Origin: GCA-2718815 sp963578105
GTDB lineage: Bacteria > Planctomycetota > Planctomycetia > Pirellulales > Pirellulaceae
Reading direction: 5' to 3'
Assembly: GCA_963578105.1 (NCBI GenBank)
Contig: CAUZBP010000015.1
Span: 10,508-74,507 of the forward strand
Length of the DNA: 64,000 nucleotides
The notes beneath the pieces are model-generated. The model saw only the letters and a program-made list of their open reading frames with translations. It ran no database searches and was not told where the DNA came from. Within the stretch, counting starts at the first letter, position 1. Every line of letters begins with the position of its first letter. A program made the position numbers and the translations under genes. Below, in pieces: positions 27,428-36,516 of the stretch.

Positions 27428-28618
27428 CTAACTCTTTATTTCGCTCGCTTCCTCAGCTGTCTGGGGATTGCCAATAGCGTCGCCTCCGAGCCAGCGATAA
27501 GGTCTTGGATGGAGCGACAACGAACGATCCTTCAGAGGCAGCTTGACCGGCCGGTTTCCCAGTTGGGCGGAGTGTTTGCAGGCGATCGCCACCTCCAACG
27601 CCTGTCGCAGATCATGGCCGGAGACCCAGAGTTTGCTCCCGGTCTCGACGGCGTCCAGCAGAGACAGAATCGAGGTCACCAGGTAGTGACTGTTTCCCAG
27701 TGCGGCCCCTTTGACCACTCCGGGTTCGGGGTGTGGTGGATAGTGTGGGTCAATCTCTTTGCGATTGCCATTGGCATCGGTCCCTTGAAAGATCTTCGGT
27801 GGACCCCAGTTCCACGAAAGCATTGCATCATCAGTCCAGAGATCGACGCCACTTCGGTTTTTTTTGTCGCCATCAGTCTGCGTCAGGCCGTAGACCTGGC
27901 ACTCCAGTCCCGAGGTCATCCGAAAACGGCCGTTAATGTTCAGTCCTTCGTCCGTCTCTCCCTGCAACGCTTCTTCCGACGAGGCCCAGGCAATCACCTC
28001 TTCTACCTCTGCGTCCGCAAACAGGCGCAGAACCGAAATGTGCTGGCAGCCGCCACCGGAAATCTCGCCTCCGAATCCGTGGATAGCAGCCCCCGTTCGT
28101 GTGCCGAATTCTCCCGCGTCCAGACGCCGGGCGGCATGCTGCACTTGCCACATGGCCCGCTGCAGGTTGCCCCCGGCGAAAACCACATTGTTCTTGATAC
28201 AGGCGTCGACCATGGCGTCGGCATCGGAAAGGCGTGCGGCGATCGGTTTGTCCGTCGAGACACCTTTCACTCCGGCCTCGGCACTGGCGATGACGGCCTG
28301 CTTCATGAACTTCGTTGGTGTGATCACGGCAACGATGTCAGGCACCACTTCCCGCAGCATGGCGTTGACATCTTTATAAAGGGCTGAAACCCCGAAGCGT
28401 TTTCCGACGACCGGTCGTCGGTCATCGTTCCACTCGGCAATCGCCACAAGTTCCGTGTCCGGTAACAGGCGGTAGACGTCCGCATAGTATTGGCCCATTC
28501 GTCCGCAGCCGACGATGCCGACCGTTTTCTTTTTACGTTTTCCGGCCTGAAGCTCTTTGGCTCTGGTAGCTATCGCTGTCGCTGCTGCGGCGTTGATGAG
28601 AAAGGTTCTTCTGTTCAT
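27428..28618 (-). CDS. Tat-exported Gfo/Idh/MocA family oxidoreductase
   Basis: About 396 residues from ATG 28618, which opens a twin-arginine signal (MNRRTFLINAAAATAIA); a TTG four codons earlier is less likely. The NAD(P)-binding Rossmann fold starts with GIVGCGRMG, and the family's dinucleotide/EKP-like region is represented by TDKPIAARLSD (DKP for the usual EKP). The second domain carries a GGGCQHISVLRLFAD segment matching the catalytic His-containing helix. Such enzymes oxidise or reduce sugars and cyclitols; the substrate is unknown. It precedes an HpcH aldolase and an Nramp-like gene, all leftward. Confidence 0.87.
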   Translation of the reverse strand: MNRRTFLINAAAATAIATRAKELQAGKRKKKTVGIVGCGRMGQYYADVYRLLPDTELVAIAEWNDDRRPVVGKRFGVSALYKDVNAMLREVVPDIVAVITPTKFMKQAVIASAEAGVKGVSTDKPIAARLSDADAMVDACIKNNVVFAGGNLQRAMWQVQHAARRLDAGEFGTRTGAAIHGFGGEISGGGCQHISVLRLFADAEVEEVIAWASSEEALQGETDEGLNINGRFRMTSGLECQVYGLTQTDGDKKNRSGVDLWTDDAMLSWNWGPPKIFQGTDANGNRKEIDPHYPPHPEPGVVKGAALGNSHYLVTSILSLLDAVETGSKLWVSGHDLRQALEVAIACKHSAQLGNRPVKLPLKDRSLSLHPRPYRWLGGDAIGNPQTAEEASEIKS

Positions 28619-28852
28619 GACAGGTTCCAATTCGGGTGCGGGATCCTCTGACGAGGTGACCTGTTAAGGCAGTCCAATCTAACAGCAATTTACCAGATGT
28701 TAAATGTTTTCCCAGCAGGTAGAAGGTGAAGCTTGGCCCTTGAACTTCCTGGGAGTTGTCTGGTGGCAGTGAAAACTCCTGGTCACCTCGTCAATTCTTG
28801 ATTTTGTAACATAAGGTGACGACAGGGTTGGTCCGGGGGAGTTGTTTTAAGG

Positions 28853-29626
28853 TCAATGGATGGCCCGTTTAAATTCTGCAAGCACACTCAATGCCCCTTC
28901 TCGCAAGAATCCCAGGTCCCCACCCTCGAGAATCAATTGTGCCCCGTCCTCAATTTGGGCCGCAATATCCGCTGTACACCAACCGTGTCCGATAGGAATC
29001 CCTGCTTTCCTGGCGGTGCCCAGGATAGTCCGAATGGCGCCCTGGACCTCTTCGCGGTCGGTTTCGAGGAAGCATCCGGCGGTGGCAGACATGTCATTGG
29101 GTCCGACAATAAGTCCGTCAATCCCCGGAATCTTCACGATCTCGTCAATTTCCTCTGTCGTGTGAACACTTTCAACCTGAACGACGCAAAAGATGGACCG
29201 GTTCGCCAGGCTTACATAGTCGTCCGTATCACGGTTGTAGTTGGCCGCGTAGGTAGGACCGAATCCCCGCACGCCTTCGGGCGGATAGCGGCAGGCGGCA
29301 ACGGCCCGCCGGACGTCATCGACCGTGTTAGTTTGCGGCGTGACGATGCCTTCAAAGCCGATGTCCAGGGCCTGTTTGATCGTCGCTTCGTCATTTTCCG
29401 GTACGCGAATGAAAGGTACCGTGTCGGTTCCTTTAAAACCGATCAGCATCTGGTGTAGTGTTACCGGGTCAAATGGTGCGTGTTCGTTGTCGATAAGTAC
29501 CCAGTCAAAGCCGCATCCCGCAATGGCGTCGCTGACAACAACGGAGGGTATGGACAACCAGGTCCCGATCGCCGGTTCACCGGCTCGCAACCTTTCCTTC
29601 AGTCGAAGTGCACGTTGATTGTACAT
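28853..29626 (-). CDS. HpcH/HpaI family aldolase
   Basis: A 257-residue class II pyruvate aldolase of the HpcH/HpaI/CitE group. Metal and substrate signatures include FDWVLIDNEHAPFD near 40-53, IPFIRVPEND-like VPFIRVPEND, PQTNTVDDVRRAV, the YPPEGVRGFGP loop and CVVQVESVHTTEEID (catalytic/metal Glu). It cleaves 4-hydroxy-2-oxo acids to pyruvate or related keto acids plus an aldehyde; the exact substrate is unknown. AGGAAATTCC precedes the ATG. The neighbouring Gfo/Idh/MocA gene suggests a sugar-acid catabolic role, by inference. Confidence 0.92.
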   Translation of the reverse strand: MYNQRALRLKERLRAGEPAIGTWLSIPSVVVSDAIAGCGFDWVLIDNEHAPFDPVTLHQMLIGFKGTDTVPFIRVPENDEATIKQALDIGFEGIVTPQTNTVDDVRRAVAACRYPPEGVRGFGPTYAANYNRDTDDYVSLANRSIFCVVQVESVHTTEEIDEIVKIPGIDGLIVGPNDMSATAGCFLETDREEVQGAIRTILGTARKAGIPIGHGWCTADIAAQIEDGAQLILEGGDLGFLREGALSVLAEFKRAIH

Positions 29627-29913
29627 GGAATTTCCTGGAATCGTTTTGGTTCATCAGTAGTCGGACTTGTCGTTGATTCTCGCCGGCATGTGCGGACGAA
29701 ACCTCTGGGAACGCATCCTACAAAGACAATCGATGTTTGAACACCTAAACGGTGTCCCCAACCGTTCGTTTTTTATTCGCCACAACGGACAGGCACCGTG
29801 TCGGATTGAGTGGCCCGCTGTGGCACTGAGAAAACCGAACTGACAGGAATTTTGTGGAACCACGAAGCACATGGTTTGGGTCATAAGACTTCCGACAGGG
29901 AGCGTGCGACACG

Positions 29914-31494
29914 TCAACGCCTGGCGATGTCCTGTTCATGCTCCGGTTGTGTGTAGAGGAAGCGCCGGAATAAAACCGACAACAGCATGGCGAACCCGGC
30001 GAGTACGGCCAGGAGGATAAAACAGTGCCATCTTTGGTCGGTGTACCACCACTCATCCCACAGGGATTTGGCCCCGAGTATCGTGAAGAGGACTCCAGCG
30101 ATCAGGTTGAGCCCGACCAGAAGCCAATTCATACGCAGTTTTGGAGGCAGGAACTTCCAGTCCATCCAGGGATTTGCCAGACAATAGAAACCACACGTCA
30201 GCACGCCCGTGTAAATTCCGGCCGGACTGATCCAATCCACCAGAGAAAACTCAGAATCGACGAACGTTTTAATCCACCAGCTGACCCAAAGGAGGATTAA
30301 CGCTCCAAAAAGGCACCACGCGATGAATGCGAAACGCAGTTTTTTCTCGGCAAAGCGATTGTGAAAACGATCTGTTGAATGGAGAAATTCTTTGATTACT
30401 CGGAAGTCCAATTCGGGGCCGCCGTAGAGAATCGGTAGAAAAGCGGCAAAAACGGCGATCTTGTAGAGTGGTACCAGCCATGGAGACAGGACCCTCATGA
30501 AGTTTGCCTGATGGTTTAAAAGTTCCTCATCTGCAGGGACAACGTGATCAGGGGCCAGCACGATCGTTCCGAGAATCGAGAAACAAGCTGATAGAATCGC
30601 GATGAGGGGAAAACTGGTCACCGTATCGATTGCCGCGGCGCGAACCCAGAGCCGCGCAGGATGGTCTTTCTGCGCGGCGATCTGCTCCAGCAATTCGTCG
30701 GAAGCCACTCCCATGTGGGCCAGTCCCCACTTTTTGTCACGCAAAAAGGATAAATACGAAAGGTAAGCGAAACTTCCCCCTCCTATCGCACTGATGTAAA
30801 CCATTATTTCCAGAGTCGGCGTCCGGCCTTCAAATTCCTTGAGTTCGCGTACCCAGTCGGGGTAGGTCGGGACGGTCGGGACGAAGGTTCCTGGAAGGAT
30901 TTCCAGGATGTTCGGTCGCAACATAAAAACGGCAACGACGATGCACACCAGCATGATTAGCACCAGTCCGGTTTGGAGCGATTCTAATCGCCGATAGTTA
31001 CCGCTCAGCATGACGATCATGGCCAGGACGAGGGCGATCGTTGCCCAGCAATAGGTGTCGTTTCCGGCAAATAGCGGTTGCTTCCCAAACATCCAGGTGC
31101 ATGCCGTCCCCAGTACACCGGCGAGAAACGAGTTCCAGATGGGAAAGCACACAAGGCCGATGGTGAACATGAACAAGGGAAACCAGCCGTGGGGTCCGGG
31201 GAGATGTTTCCAACGCTCAAACGGATGTGCGCCGCTGAGCGTCATGTGCCGCATGCTGGAATAACAAAACACCCACTTCACGAGCGACGCCAGCAGAAAA
31301 ATCCACAGGATGTTGTATCCAAAAATGGCCCCACCACGGGTCGAAAAAATGACTTCACCGCTGCCTATCGTGCAGGAAGCGACCACGGCACCCGGGCCGA
31401 TGAATCTGAACCATTGAAGTGGATTGTTTGCCAACAATGATTCGGGTGGTGTGATCAGCTCCCGTTCCGAGTTTGTTGGCTTGGATGGCATCAT
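29914..31494 (-). CDS. Nramp-related membrane transporter, divergent
   Basis: About 526 residues from the ATG at 31494 (MMPSKP), where a GTGATGGTGAG sequence gives a modest Shine-Dalgarno; an earlier start at 31563 would add 23 residues. Eleven or twelve hydrophobic segments, a GPGAVVASCTIGSGE opening helix and overall order match the Nramp/APC fold. The canonical TM1 metal-binding DPGN is replaced by GSGE, so canonical Mn/Fe transport should not be assumed; the ligand may be another cation or solute. It faces the same way as the aldolase and oxidoreductase genes, but 287 bp separate it from the aldolase gene. Confidence 0.85.
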   Translation of the reverse strand: MMPSKPTNSERELITPPESLLANNPLQWFRFIGPGAVVASCTIGSGEVIFSTRGGAIFGYNILWIFLLASLVKWVFCYSSMRHMTLSGAHPFERWKHLPGPHGWFPLFMFTIGLVCFPIWNSFLAGVLGTACTWMFGKQPLFAGNDTYCWATIALVLAMIVMLSGNYRRLESLQTGLVLIMLVCIVVAVFMLRPNILEILPGTFVPTVPTYPDWVRELKEFEGRTPTLEIMVYISAIGGGSFAYLSYLSFLRDKKWGLAHMGVASDELLEQIAAQKDHPARLWVRAAAIDTVTSFPLIAILSACFSILGTIVLAPDHVVPADEELLNHQANFMRVLSPWLVPLYKIAVFAAFLPILYGGPELDFRVIKEFLHSTDRFHNRFAEKKLRFAFIAWCLFGALILLWVSWWIKTFVDSEFSLVDWISPAGIYTGVLTCGFYCLANPWMDWKFLPPKLRMNWLLVGLNLIAGVLFTILGAKSLWDEWWYTDQRWHCFILLAVLAGFAMLLSVLFRRFLYTQPEHEQDIARR

Positions 31495-31848
31495 CTCACC
31501 ATCACTTCCTGATGAAAGACAACTCAACGTACCATTGTAGGAAATCCAATCGGCTGAGAACATCTATGTAGGAAAGTCCGGGGCGCAGGTCTTGACGTTT
31601 TAGCTTGTGTGGCTAGATTGCCGCATGTCGTCTGATTCACGCCGGAGAACTGAAATTTCGGTAGTTGTACAAACCTGGAACGCGGACTAGTCACTTATTC
31701 GACAAATCTGTACACTTCACGCGAGTTGAGGATTGGGTGTACCGAAGCACACCAGACGTGACGCGGTCGTCTTCTGGAACTCGGTTAGATTCAGATTCTT
31801 TTTCTGAACAAAGACAGCGACGCAAACAAACAACCCGGCATCTTTGAT
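31495..31848. other. 354-bp spacer
   Basis: This is a divergent spacer between the transporter and the GT2 gene. No coding frame or RNA gene was recognised. Confidence 0.5.
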
Positions 31849-32823
31849 TTGAAAAATCCTTCTCCAGCGAACGAATCCGTTGTACGAACAGGCGAAACCG
31901 CGCGTTCTGCGGGAAAAGTGGTCGTGTTGATCCCCTGTCTTAACGAGGAAATCACTATCGCCAAGGTAATCGGGGATTTCAAACAGGTTCTTCCAGATGC
32001 AGAGATTATTGTTTTTGACAACAACAGCACGGACCGGACCGCTGAAGTGGCTCGCCAGAGCGGTGCCCGGGTTGTCTCTGAATTAAGACCGGGCAAGGGG
32101 CGTGTGGTCCAGTCCATGTTCAGGAAAATTGAGGCCGATTATTACATCATGGTCGACGGAGACGATACCTACGCTGCGGACCGTGCTCTTGAACTGTTGG
32201 ATCCGCTGATACAAGGTCAGGCCGACATGACCGTGGCCACCAGGCTGGAGGAATATTCAGGCAAATCATTCAGACCGCTCCACGTTTTCGGAAACAATCT
32301 TGTTCGCAGCCTCGTCAACTGGATTTTCTCCTGCAAGCTTAAGGACATCATGTCAGGATACCGGGGCATGACGGCGGAAATCGTCCGTTGCGTGCCCGTT
32401 CTTTCCTCCGGTTTTGAAGTGGAAACGGAATTGACGATCAGGACGTTGGACTACGGATTCACGATTGTGGAAATACCTGTTCCCTACCGGGAGCGTCCGG
32501 AGGGATCATTTTCCAAACTGCACACTTTCAGGGATGGTGCCCGGGTGATCAGGGAAATCGTCAGCATTGCCCGGGCCTACAAGCCACTGACGTTTTTCGG
32601 AGCACTCGGTTTGTTGTTCATTGCGTTTGGTCTTGTCAGCGGGATCTGGGTGGTGTGCGATTATCTGGAAGACCAGTATGTGCACAAGGTTCCTACGGCG
32701 ATTCTCGCTACGGGGACGATTTTAATGGGCTTTGGACTGGTTGGATTAGGAATCCTGTTGAACACTCTCAGCCATCGATTCCGGGAGACTACGCGAGTGA
32801 TTCACCGATCAATGCGTCGGTGA
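31849..32823 (+). CDS. GT2 glycosyltransferase, polyisoprenyl-phosphate type
   Basis: A 324-residue membrane-attached family 2 glycosyltransferase. The GT-A domain begins VVVLIPCLNEE near 23-33, with FDNNSTDRTAEVA and the metal-binding DGDDTY near 104-109. Two C-terminal membrane helices lie near 245-270 and 280-305, as in DPM1/GtrB-like enzymes that load a sugar on dolichyl- or undecaprenyl-phosphate. The start is TTG at 31849, directly after an in-frame TGA; GTG codons near 31918 are alternatives but would cut into the first strand. The stop TGA is followed in the same frame by an HAD-like remnant. Confidence 0.88.
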   Translation: MKNPSPANESVVRTGETARSAGKVVVLIPCLNEEITIAKVIGDFKQVLPDAEIIVFDNNSTDRTAEVARQSGARVVSELRPGKGRVVQSMFRKIEADYYIMVDGDDTYAADRALELLDPLIQGQADMTVATRLEEYSGKSFRPLHVFGNNLVRSLVNWIFSCKLKDIMSGYRGMTAEIVRCVPVLSSGFEVETELTIRTLDYGFTIVEIPVPYRERPEGSFSKLHTFRDGARVIREIVSIARAYKPLTFFGALGLLFIAFGLVSGIWVVCDYLEDQYVHKVPTAILATGTILMGFGLVGLGILLNTLSHRFRETTRVIHRSMRR

Positions 32824-33252
32824 GGTTGCAACTGGCAACGCAGCAAAATTTCAATCTGTGTTCAGGTTGCATGGCCAGTTCGCGCACAAGCAGAGGTCAA
32901 ATGTTCAATTGTCTCTTACGGCTACACGGCTGTAATAAAAGAATCACTTACGCGTGTCGGCTTAATCAATTTTTTTAATGAAGAGGCCATCTTTGGGAAG
33001 GACTCCGAAGCTCTCAAACGTTTCAGAGGAAAGAAACACATGGTTATTTCTGAGGAGATGCGTTCAGGGAGTATTAGCTATGAGGAGGCGATCTTTGTTG
33101 ATGACAGTAAAAAGAATATTGATGAATGCGAGGAGGATGGAACCTGCCGAATCCTGCATGTGCATGAAAGACGCGGGCTGACCGAGAAGGATCTGGTTTT
33201 TCTGGAAAACGAATTGATAATGCAAAGCAACGAATCTCATCAAACTAACTGA
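32824..33252 (+). pseudogene. 5'-truncated HAD-like hydrolase remnant
   Basis: An open frame of 142 codons continues in frame from the stop of the GT2 gene but has no ATG/GTG/TTG until 33040. It reads CSIVSYGYTAVIKESL, then AIFGKDSEALKRF, then ISYEEAIFVDDSKKN and LHVHERRGLTEKDL. The FVDDSKKN block fits HAD motif IV and the K of the middle part fits motif III; the N-terminal DxD nucleophile motif is missing. It is best explained as the C-terminal two-thirds of a phosphatase-like gene that lost its 5' end. An 70-codon product from ATG 33040 would lack the active site. Confidence 0.65.
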
Positions 33253-33318
33253 GTCATGGATCTAGACCTTTACTTCCCACTGCTGGCTGCAACCAAGAAT
33301 TTAAAACCGCTTTCATAG

Positions 33319-34311
33319 ATGTTGTTTGCGTCGGGAGCGTTGCCTCTGCTGTTGGGTATTGGGTGTTTGGTTGCTTATCTCCGCGCAAAATTGACCCCAA
33401 CCACACCCATCAATGAAATCAAGGAAGGCAGCGCGGAAGTCAAGGGAACGGTGAAGGCTATTGGCCCGCTTTTGAAAAGCCCGATAAGTCATCAGGACTG
33501 TGTCCTTTATGCTGTGATTTTTCACGGCGGCGGCGGGGAATTGACCAGGGGGATGAGAACCGAAGAACATGTCCGAGGAGAAAGAAGGATCAAGGGCATC
33601 AAAACGCTGTTTTGGGAGATTCAGTCCACGCCATACGTCCTCGACGATGGAACTGGAGTTGCTGAACTTGACGGCACTGAATTGGTCATGAAGCAACGCG
33701 ACCGAGACGGAGAGCAGGTAATTTTTGGGCCTGACATTAACAAGCACGTGCACCGGGGCAGTGTGCCTCCAGATATATCCGAAGAATTGAGCGCAAAGCT
33801 TGGTGACGATGTGCGCAGGGCATACGACTGGACACCGTTGGGGGGTTCGAGAATTGAAGAATACCATCTCAAGCCGGGGGAGGAGGTGTACTTTCTCGGC
33901 AAAGTCGAAGACAACAGCAAGCCTGTAGAGCCGCATTGGCTGACGAAGGAGAGGAGCTTGACCGAGAGCAAACCTGACCCCAAAAAAGAGCATTCGGACC
34001 AGATTCACATCCAACGTGGTGATGATGAATCCGGGCCATTCACACTGGAACAAGTGAACGCCTATCTTGACGACGGAACCTTATTACTCACCGACAAAGC
34101 CAAGAATGAACATCTCACTGAATTCATTCCAATTCATCAAATCCCCGGCGTGAAAGTAAACACCGGTGCCAAGTGGCGACTGCGAGGGGGGGCTTTCTCA
34201 AATAAATCGGAAGAAGCCGGGCAAAAAAAACGCAAAATAATTGCGTTGATTTCTCTACTGATTGCCATGTTTTTCATTGTCCCCGCCATTCTTATCCTCG
34301 TGCTCACGTAG
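33319..34311 (+). CDS. GIDE-domain membrane protein with GYF_2 domain
   Basis: A 330-residue protein: N-terminal membrane helix (1-21), a GIDE-like region (about 37-200; VKGTVKAIGPLLKSPIS, QDCVLYAV, EEYHLKPGEEVYFLGKV), then a GYF_2 domain around residues 230-280 (IHIQRGDDESGPFTLEQVNAYLDD is split across it) and a C-terminal membrane helix near 308-328. In bacteria the GIDE fold occurs without the RING finger of the mitochondrial ubiquitin ligase, so ligase activity is not implied. The start ATG immediately follows a 20-codon frame (33256-33318) in TCATAGATG. Confidence 0.72.
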   Translation: MLFASGALPLLLGIGCLVAYLRAKLTPTTPINEIKEGSAEVKGTVKAIGPLLKSPISHQDCVLYAVIFHGGGGELTRGMRTEEHVRGERRIKGIKTLFWEIQSTPYVLDDGTGVAELDGTELVMKQRDRDGEQVIFGPDINKHVHRGSVPPDISEELSAKLGDDVRRAYDWTPLGGSRIEEYHLKPGEEVYFLGKVEDNSKPVEPHWLTKERSLTESKPDPKKEHSDQIHIQRGDDESGPFTLEQVNAYLDDGTLLLTDKAKNEHLTEFIPIHQIPGVKVNTGAKWRLRGGAFSNKSEEAGQKKRKIIALISLLIAMFFIVPAILILVLT

Positions 34312-34320
34312 TGGGTCGAA

Positions 34321-34578
34321 TTTACCACTACTCTGCGTCTCCAGCTATGGCCGGCCGCATCGGCTTATGAGATACCGGTGGATCGGTTCGAGCCGGCAAT
34401 GCGAGCCACGGAAGCGGGCCACGCGCTGGTTGCGCAGACGGAAATCTCGGATCCGGCCACCGGCCTGAGGGCCGTGATCGAGTACCCGGTCAAGACCATG
34501 AACGTGAGCCGCGACGGCTTTCCGGACAATAGCGGAACGGATTCAACAGGACTACCTGTTATCAAAAAGTATTGCTGA
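34321..34578 (+). pseudogene. decayed fragment of the TYPVKTMN family
   Basis: A frame open from about 34321 includes LRLQLWP, ALVAQTEISDP and IEYPVKTMN, then a divergent end. IEYPVKTMN matches the TYPVKTMN segment of the intact protein at 24512-25291 and the upstream ALVAQTE matches its LVATTR. Only a short middle part of that gene remains, without start or normal C-terminus. The similarity is limited to about 20 residues, so the assignment is tentative. Confidence 0.45.
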
Positions 34579-34663
34579 TGTGGTTCCTGGGAAAGCTGAT
34601 ATGAAAAAGCTGATCAAGCTGAATTCATGATTCATGGTTCCCACACTAACTGGAGATTTTAAG

Positions 34664-35197
34664 ATGTATTCCCGAATTGTCTACTGAATCCTTACCCTTC
34701 TGATCACTGGTTGTCTATTAACTTGCAACCCAAATCAGGCTTCGTCAACATCACCACAAGCCAGTCACGCAGCCGTTGAACGGACGCGACAGGTTGTCCA
34801 TATGCTTGACGATGTGTACAAGACTGCGGTCGTTCTGATAACCGAGCACTACGTCAATTCAGACGAAGATCTACCTGCAGGAACAGCAGCAAAAGCACTT
34901 TTTGCTGCCATAGATAAAAAAGGCTGGCATTGGGTTCAACTGCTTGATGCCACGGGGGAACCTTACAACGAAGCCAATGTGCCGACGGAACCATTTGATA
35001 TTGCCGCCATAAAGGAACTCAAACAAGGTGCGGGCTTTGTTGATGAGGTGATAAAGGTTGACGGGACGCTCTACCTTAGAGCTGCCACGCCAATTCCTGT
35101 TGTCATGGAAAAGTGTACCATGTGCCACGACAACTATAAGGACGTGAAGGCTGGGGAGCCTATCGGGATCCTAAGCTATAAAATACCGATTTGGTGA
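34664..35197 (+). pseudogene. lipoprotein Tll0287-like c-type cytochrome, in-frame TGA in signal peptide
   Basis: From ATG 34664, with GGAGA seven bases upstream, the frame reads MYSRIVY, TGA at 34685-34687, then ILTLLITGCLLTC, a textbook lipoprotein signal with lipobox LITGC, continuing in frame to 35197. The rest is a DUF3365/Tll0287-type sensor or electron-transfer domain ending with a haem c motif CTMCH near residue 157 and a GEPIGILSYKIPI close. Haem attachment needs export, so an internal ATG start at 34802 would give a useless cytoplasmic protein. Either the gene is freshly dead, TGA is read through, or the base is wrong. Confidence 0.72.
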
Positions 35198-35355
35198 CGA
35201 TTGTCGCCCGGTGCAAATTCCGGATTTGTACCGGAAAATATTTTGCAGACGTTGTCAAAGATGAAGGTGGATTGGCTGCGTGCGAGCACGGCACATTATC
35301 CAGGCGACCAATGAAAAGGTCCCTCGACAAGTTGTGCCACCTGCAAGCGGTTCAC

Positions 35356-36516
35356 TTAGCTTTCGGTTTCAGAAAGATCGACCCAGCGACGTTCCCGGTG
35401 GCTGCGGAGGACGGCTTCGCAGATCAGGATCTCGCGATGACCGTCTGCAAAGGTGGGGAAGGGGGGCCGGTTCGTGAAGTCGCCCGCCGCAATGTATCCA
35501 TAGAAGGCACGAAACAGTTGCTTGAAGGTATCGGAGAAGCCCTCATTGTGACCTCCGGGATGGCTCGCAATACCTGAGGCCGACTCACTCATCAACGAGG
35601 GGTCGCGCATCAGTGTTTCATTCGGCCGGTCACGATGACCAATCCAAAGGGCATTCGGACTTTCACTGTTCCAGGCTAGAGCCTGATGCGATCCGGCGAT
35701 CTCCAGTCGCAGACAATTCTTTCTTCCGGCCGTTGTTTGTGACACCCACAGGCAACCGTTGGCACCATTGTCAAAGCGCAGGACCACACAGCCGCAGTCG
35801 TCGGTCTGGATGGTGACTGGTTCCGTGTCCGACAAATCTGTTGGCTGTCCAGAAAATGTATCGGCACCGCCCCGTCGTTGCTGCCGCGTCAGATGCACTG
35901 TGCGAAGATCGGCAAACACGGAGACAACAGATCTTCCCGTGATGAACTGCACCAGATCAAGCCAGTGCGTGCCGATGTCGGCCACGGTCCGCAGTTCACC
36001 CCCCTCCCCGGCCAGGACCCGCCAGTTGAAGTCGGTATCGAAGAGCAGCCAGTCCTGAACGTAGGATCCCGTCACGTGCAGTACGTCACCGACGGAACCG
36101 GCACTGACCCGCGCCGCAGCTTCGTGGCACAGCGGATAAAATCGAATGTTATATGCTACGCCGGTTGCCAGACCGGTGTCGGCTGCGATTTTGACCAGTT
36201 CGGCCGATTCGTGCGAGTTCATTGCCAGGGGCTTCTCGCAAAGCACATGCTTTCCTGCCCGCAGCACGGCCAAGACCTGTTCGAAGTGTAAATGGTTGGG
36301 CGTAGCCAGGTGGACGGCATCCACGGCATCATCCGTGAGTATTTCGTCAAGTGACTTGTAGCCTCGCAGCAGTCCGAGTTGTTCGGCCGCGGACCGAGAC
36401 TTTTCCGGGGTCGAGCCGAGAATTCCGGCCACAGCGACGCCGGCACGATGCAGGCCTTCAACGTGCACCGGCCCGATAAATCCGGTGCCGACAACAGCAG
36501 CCGTCGAACCTGCCAT
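35356..36516 (-). CDS. Gfo/Idh/MocA family oxidoreductase
   Basis: About 386 residues from ATG 36516, which has AAGAGGA upstream; the TTG at 36534 would add MNKRTF. The Rossmann fold is compact: AAVVGTGFIGPVHVEGLHRAG with GxGxxG, then HLATPNHLHFEQ and the EKPLAMN signature. DIGTHWLDLVQF carries the usual catalytic His in the second domain. It likely acts on a sugar or sugar-like substrate with NAD(P). Unlike the copy at 27428, it has no convincing Tat signal. It is divergent from the DUF1501 gene. Confidence 0.92.
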   Translation of the reverse strand: MAGSTAAVVGTGFIGPVHVEGLHRAGVAVAGILGSTPEKSRSAAEQLGLLRGYKSLDEILTDDAVDAVHLATPNHLHFEQVLAVLRAGKHVLCEKPLAMNSHESAELVKIAADTGLATGVAYNIRFYPLCHEAAARVSAGSVGDVLHVTGSYVQDWLLFDTDFNWRVLAGEGGELRTVADIGTHWLDLVQFITGRSVVSVFADLRTVHLTRQQRRGGADTFSGQPTDLSDTEPVTIQTDDCGCVVLRFDNGANGCLWVSQTTAGRKNCLRLEIAGSHQALAWNSESPNALWIGHRDRPNETLMRDPSLMSESASGIASHPGGHNEGFSDTFKQLFRAFYGYIAAGDFTNRPPFPTFADGHREILICEAVLRSHRERRWVDLSETES

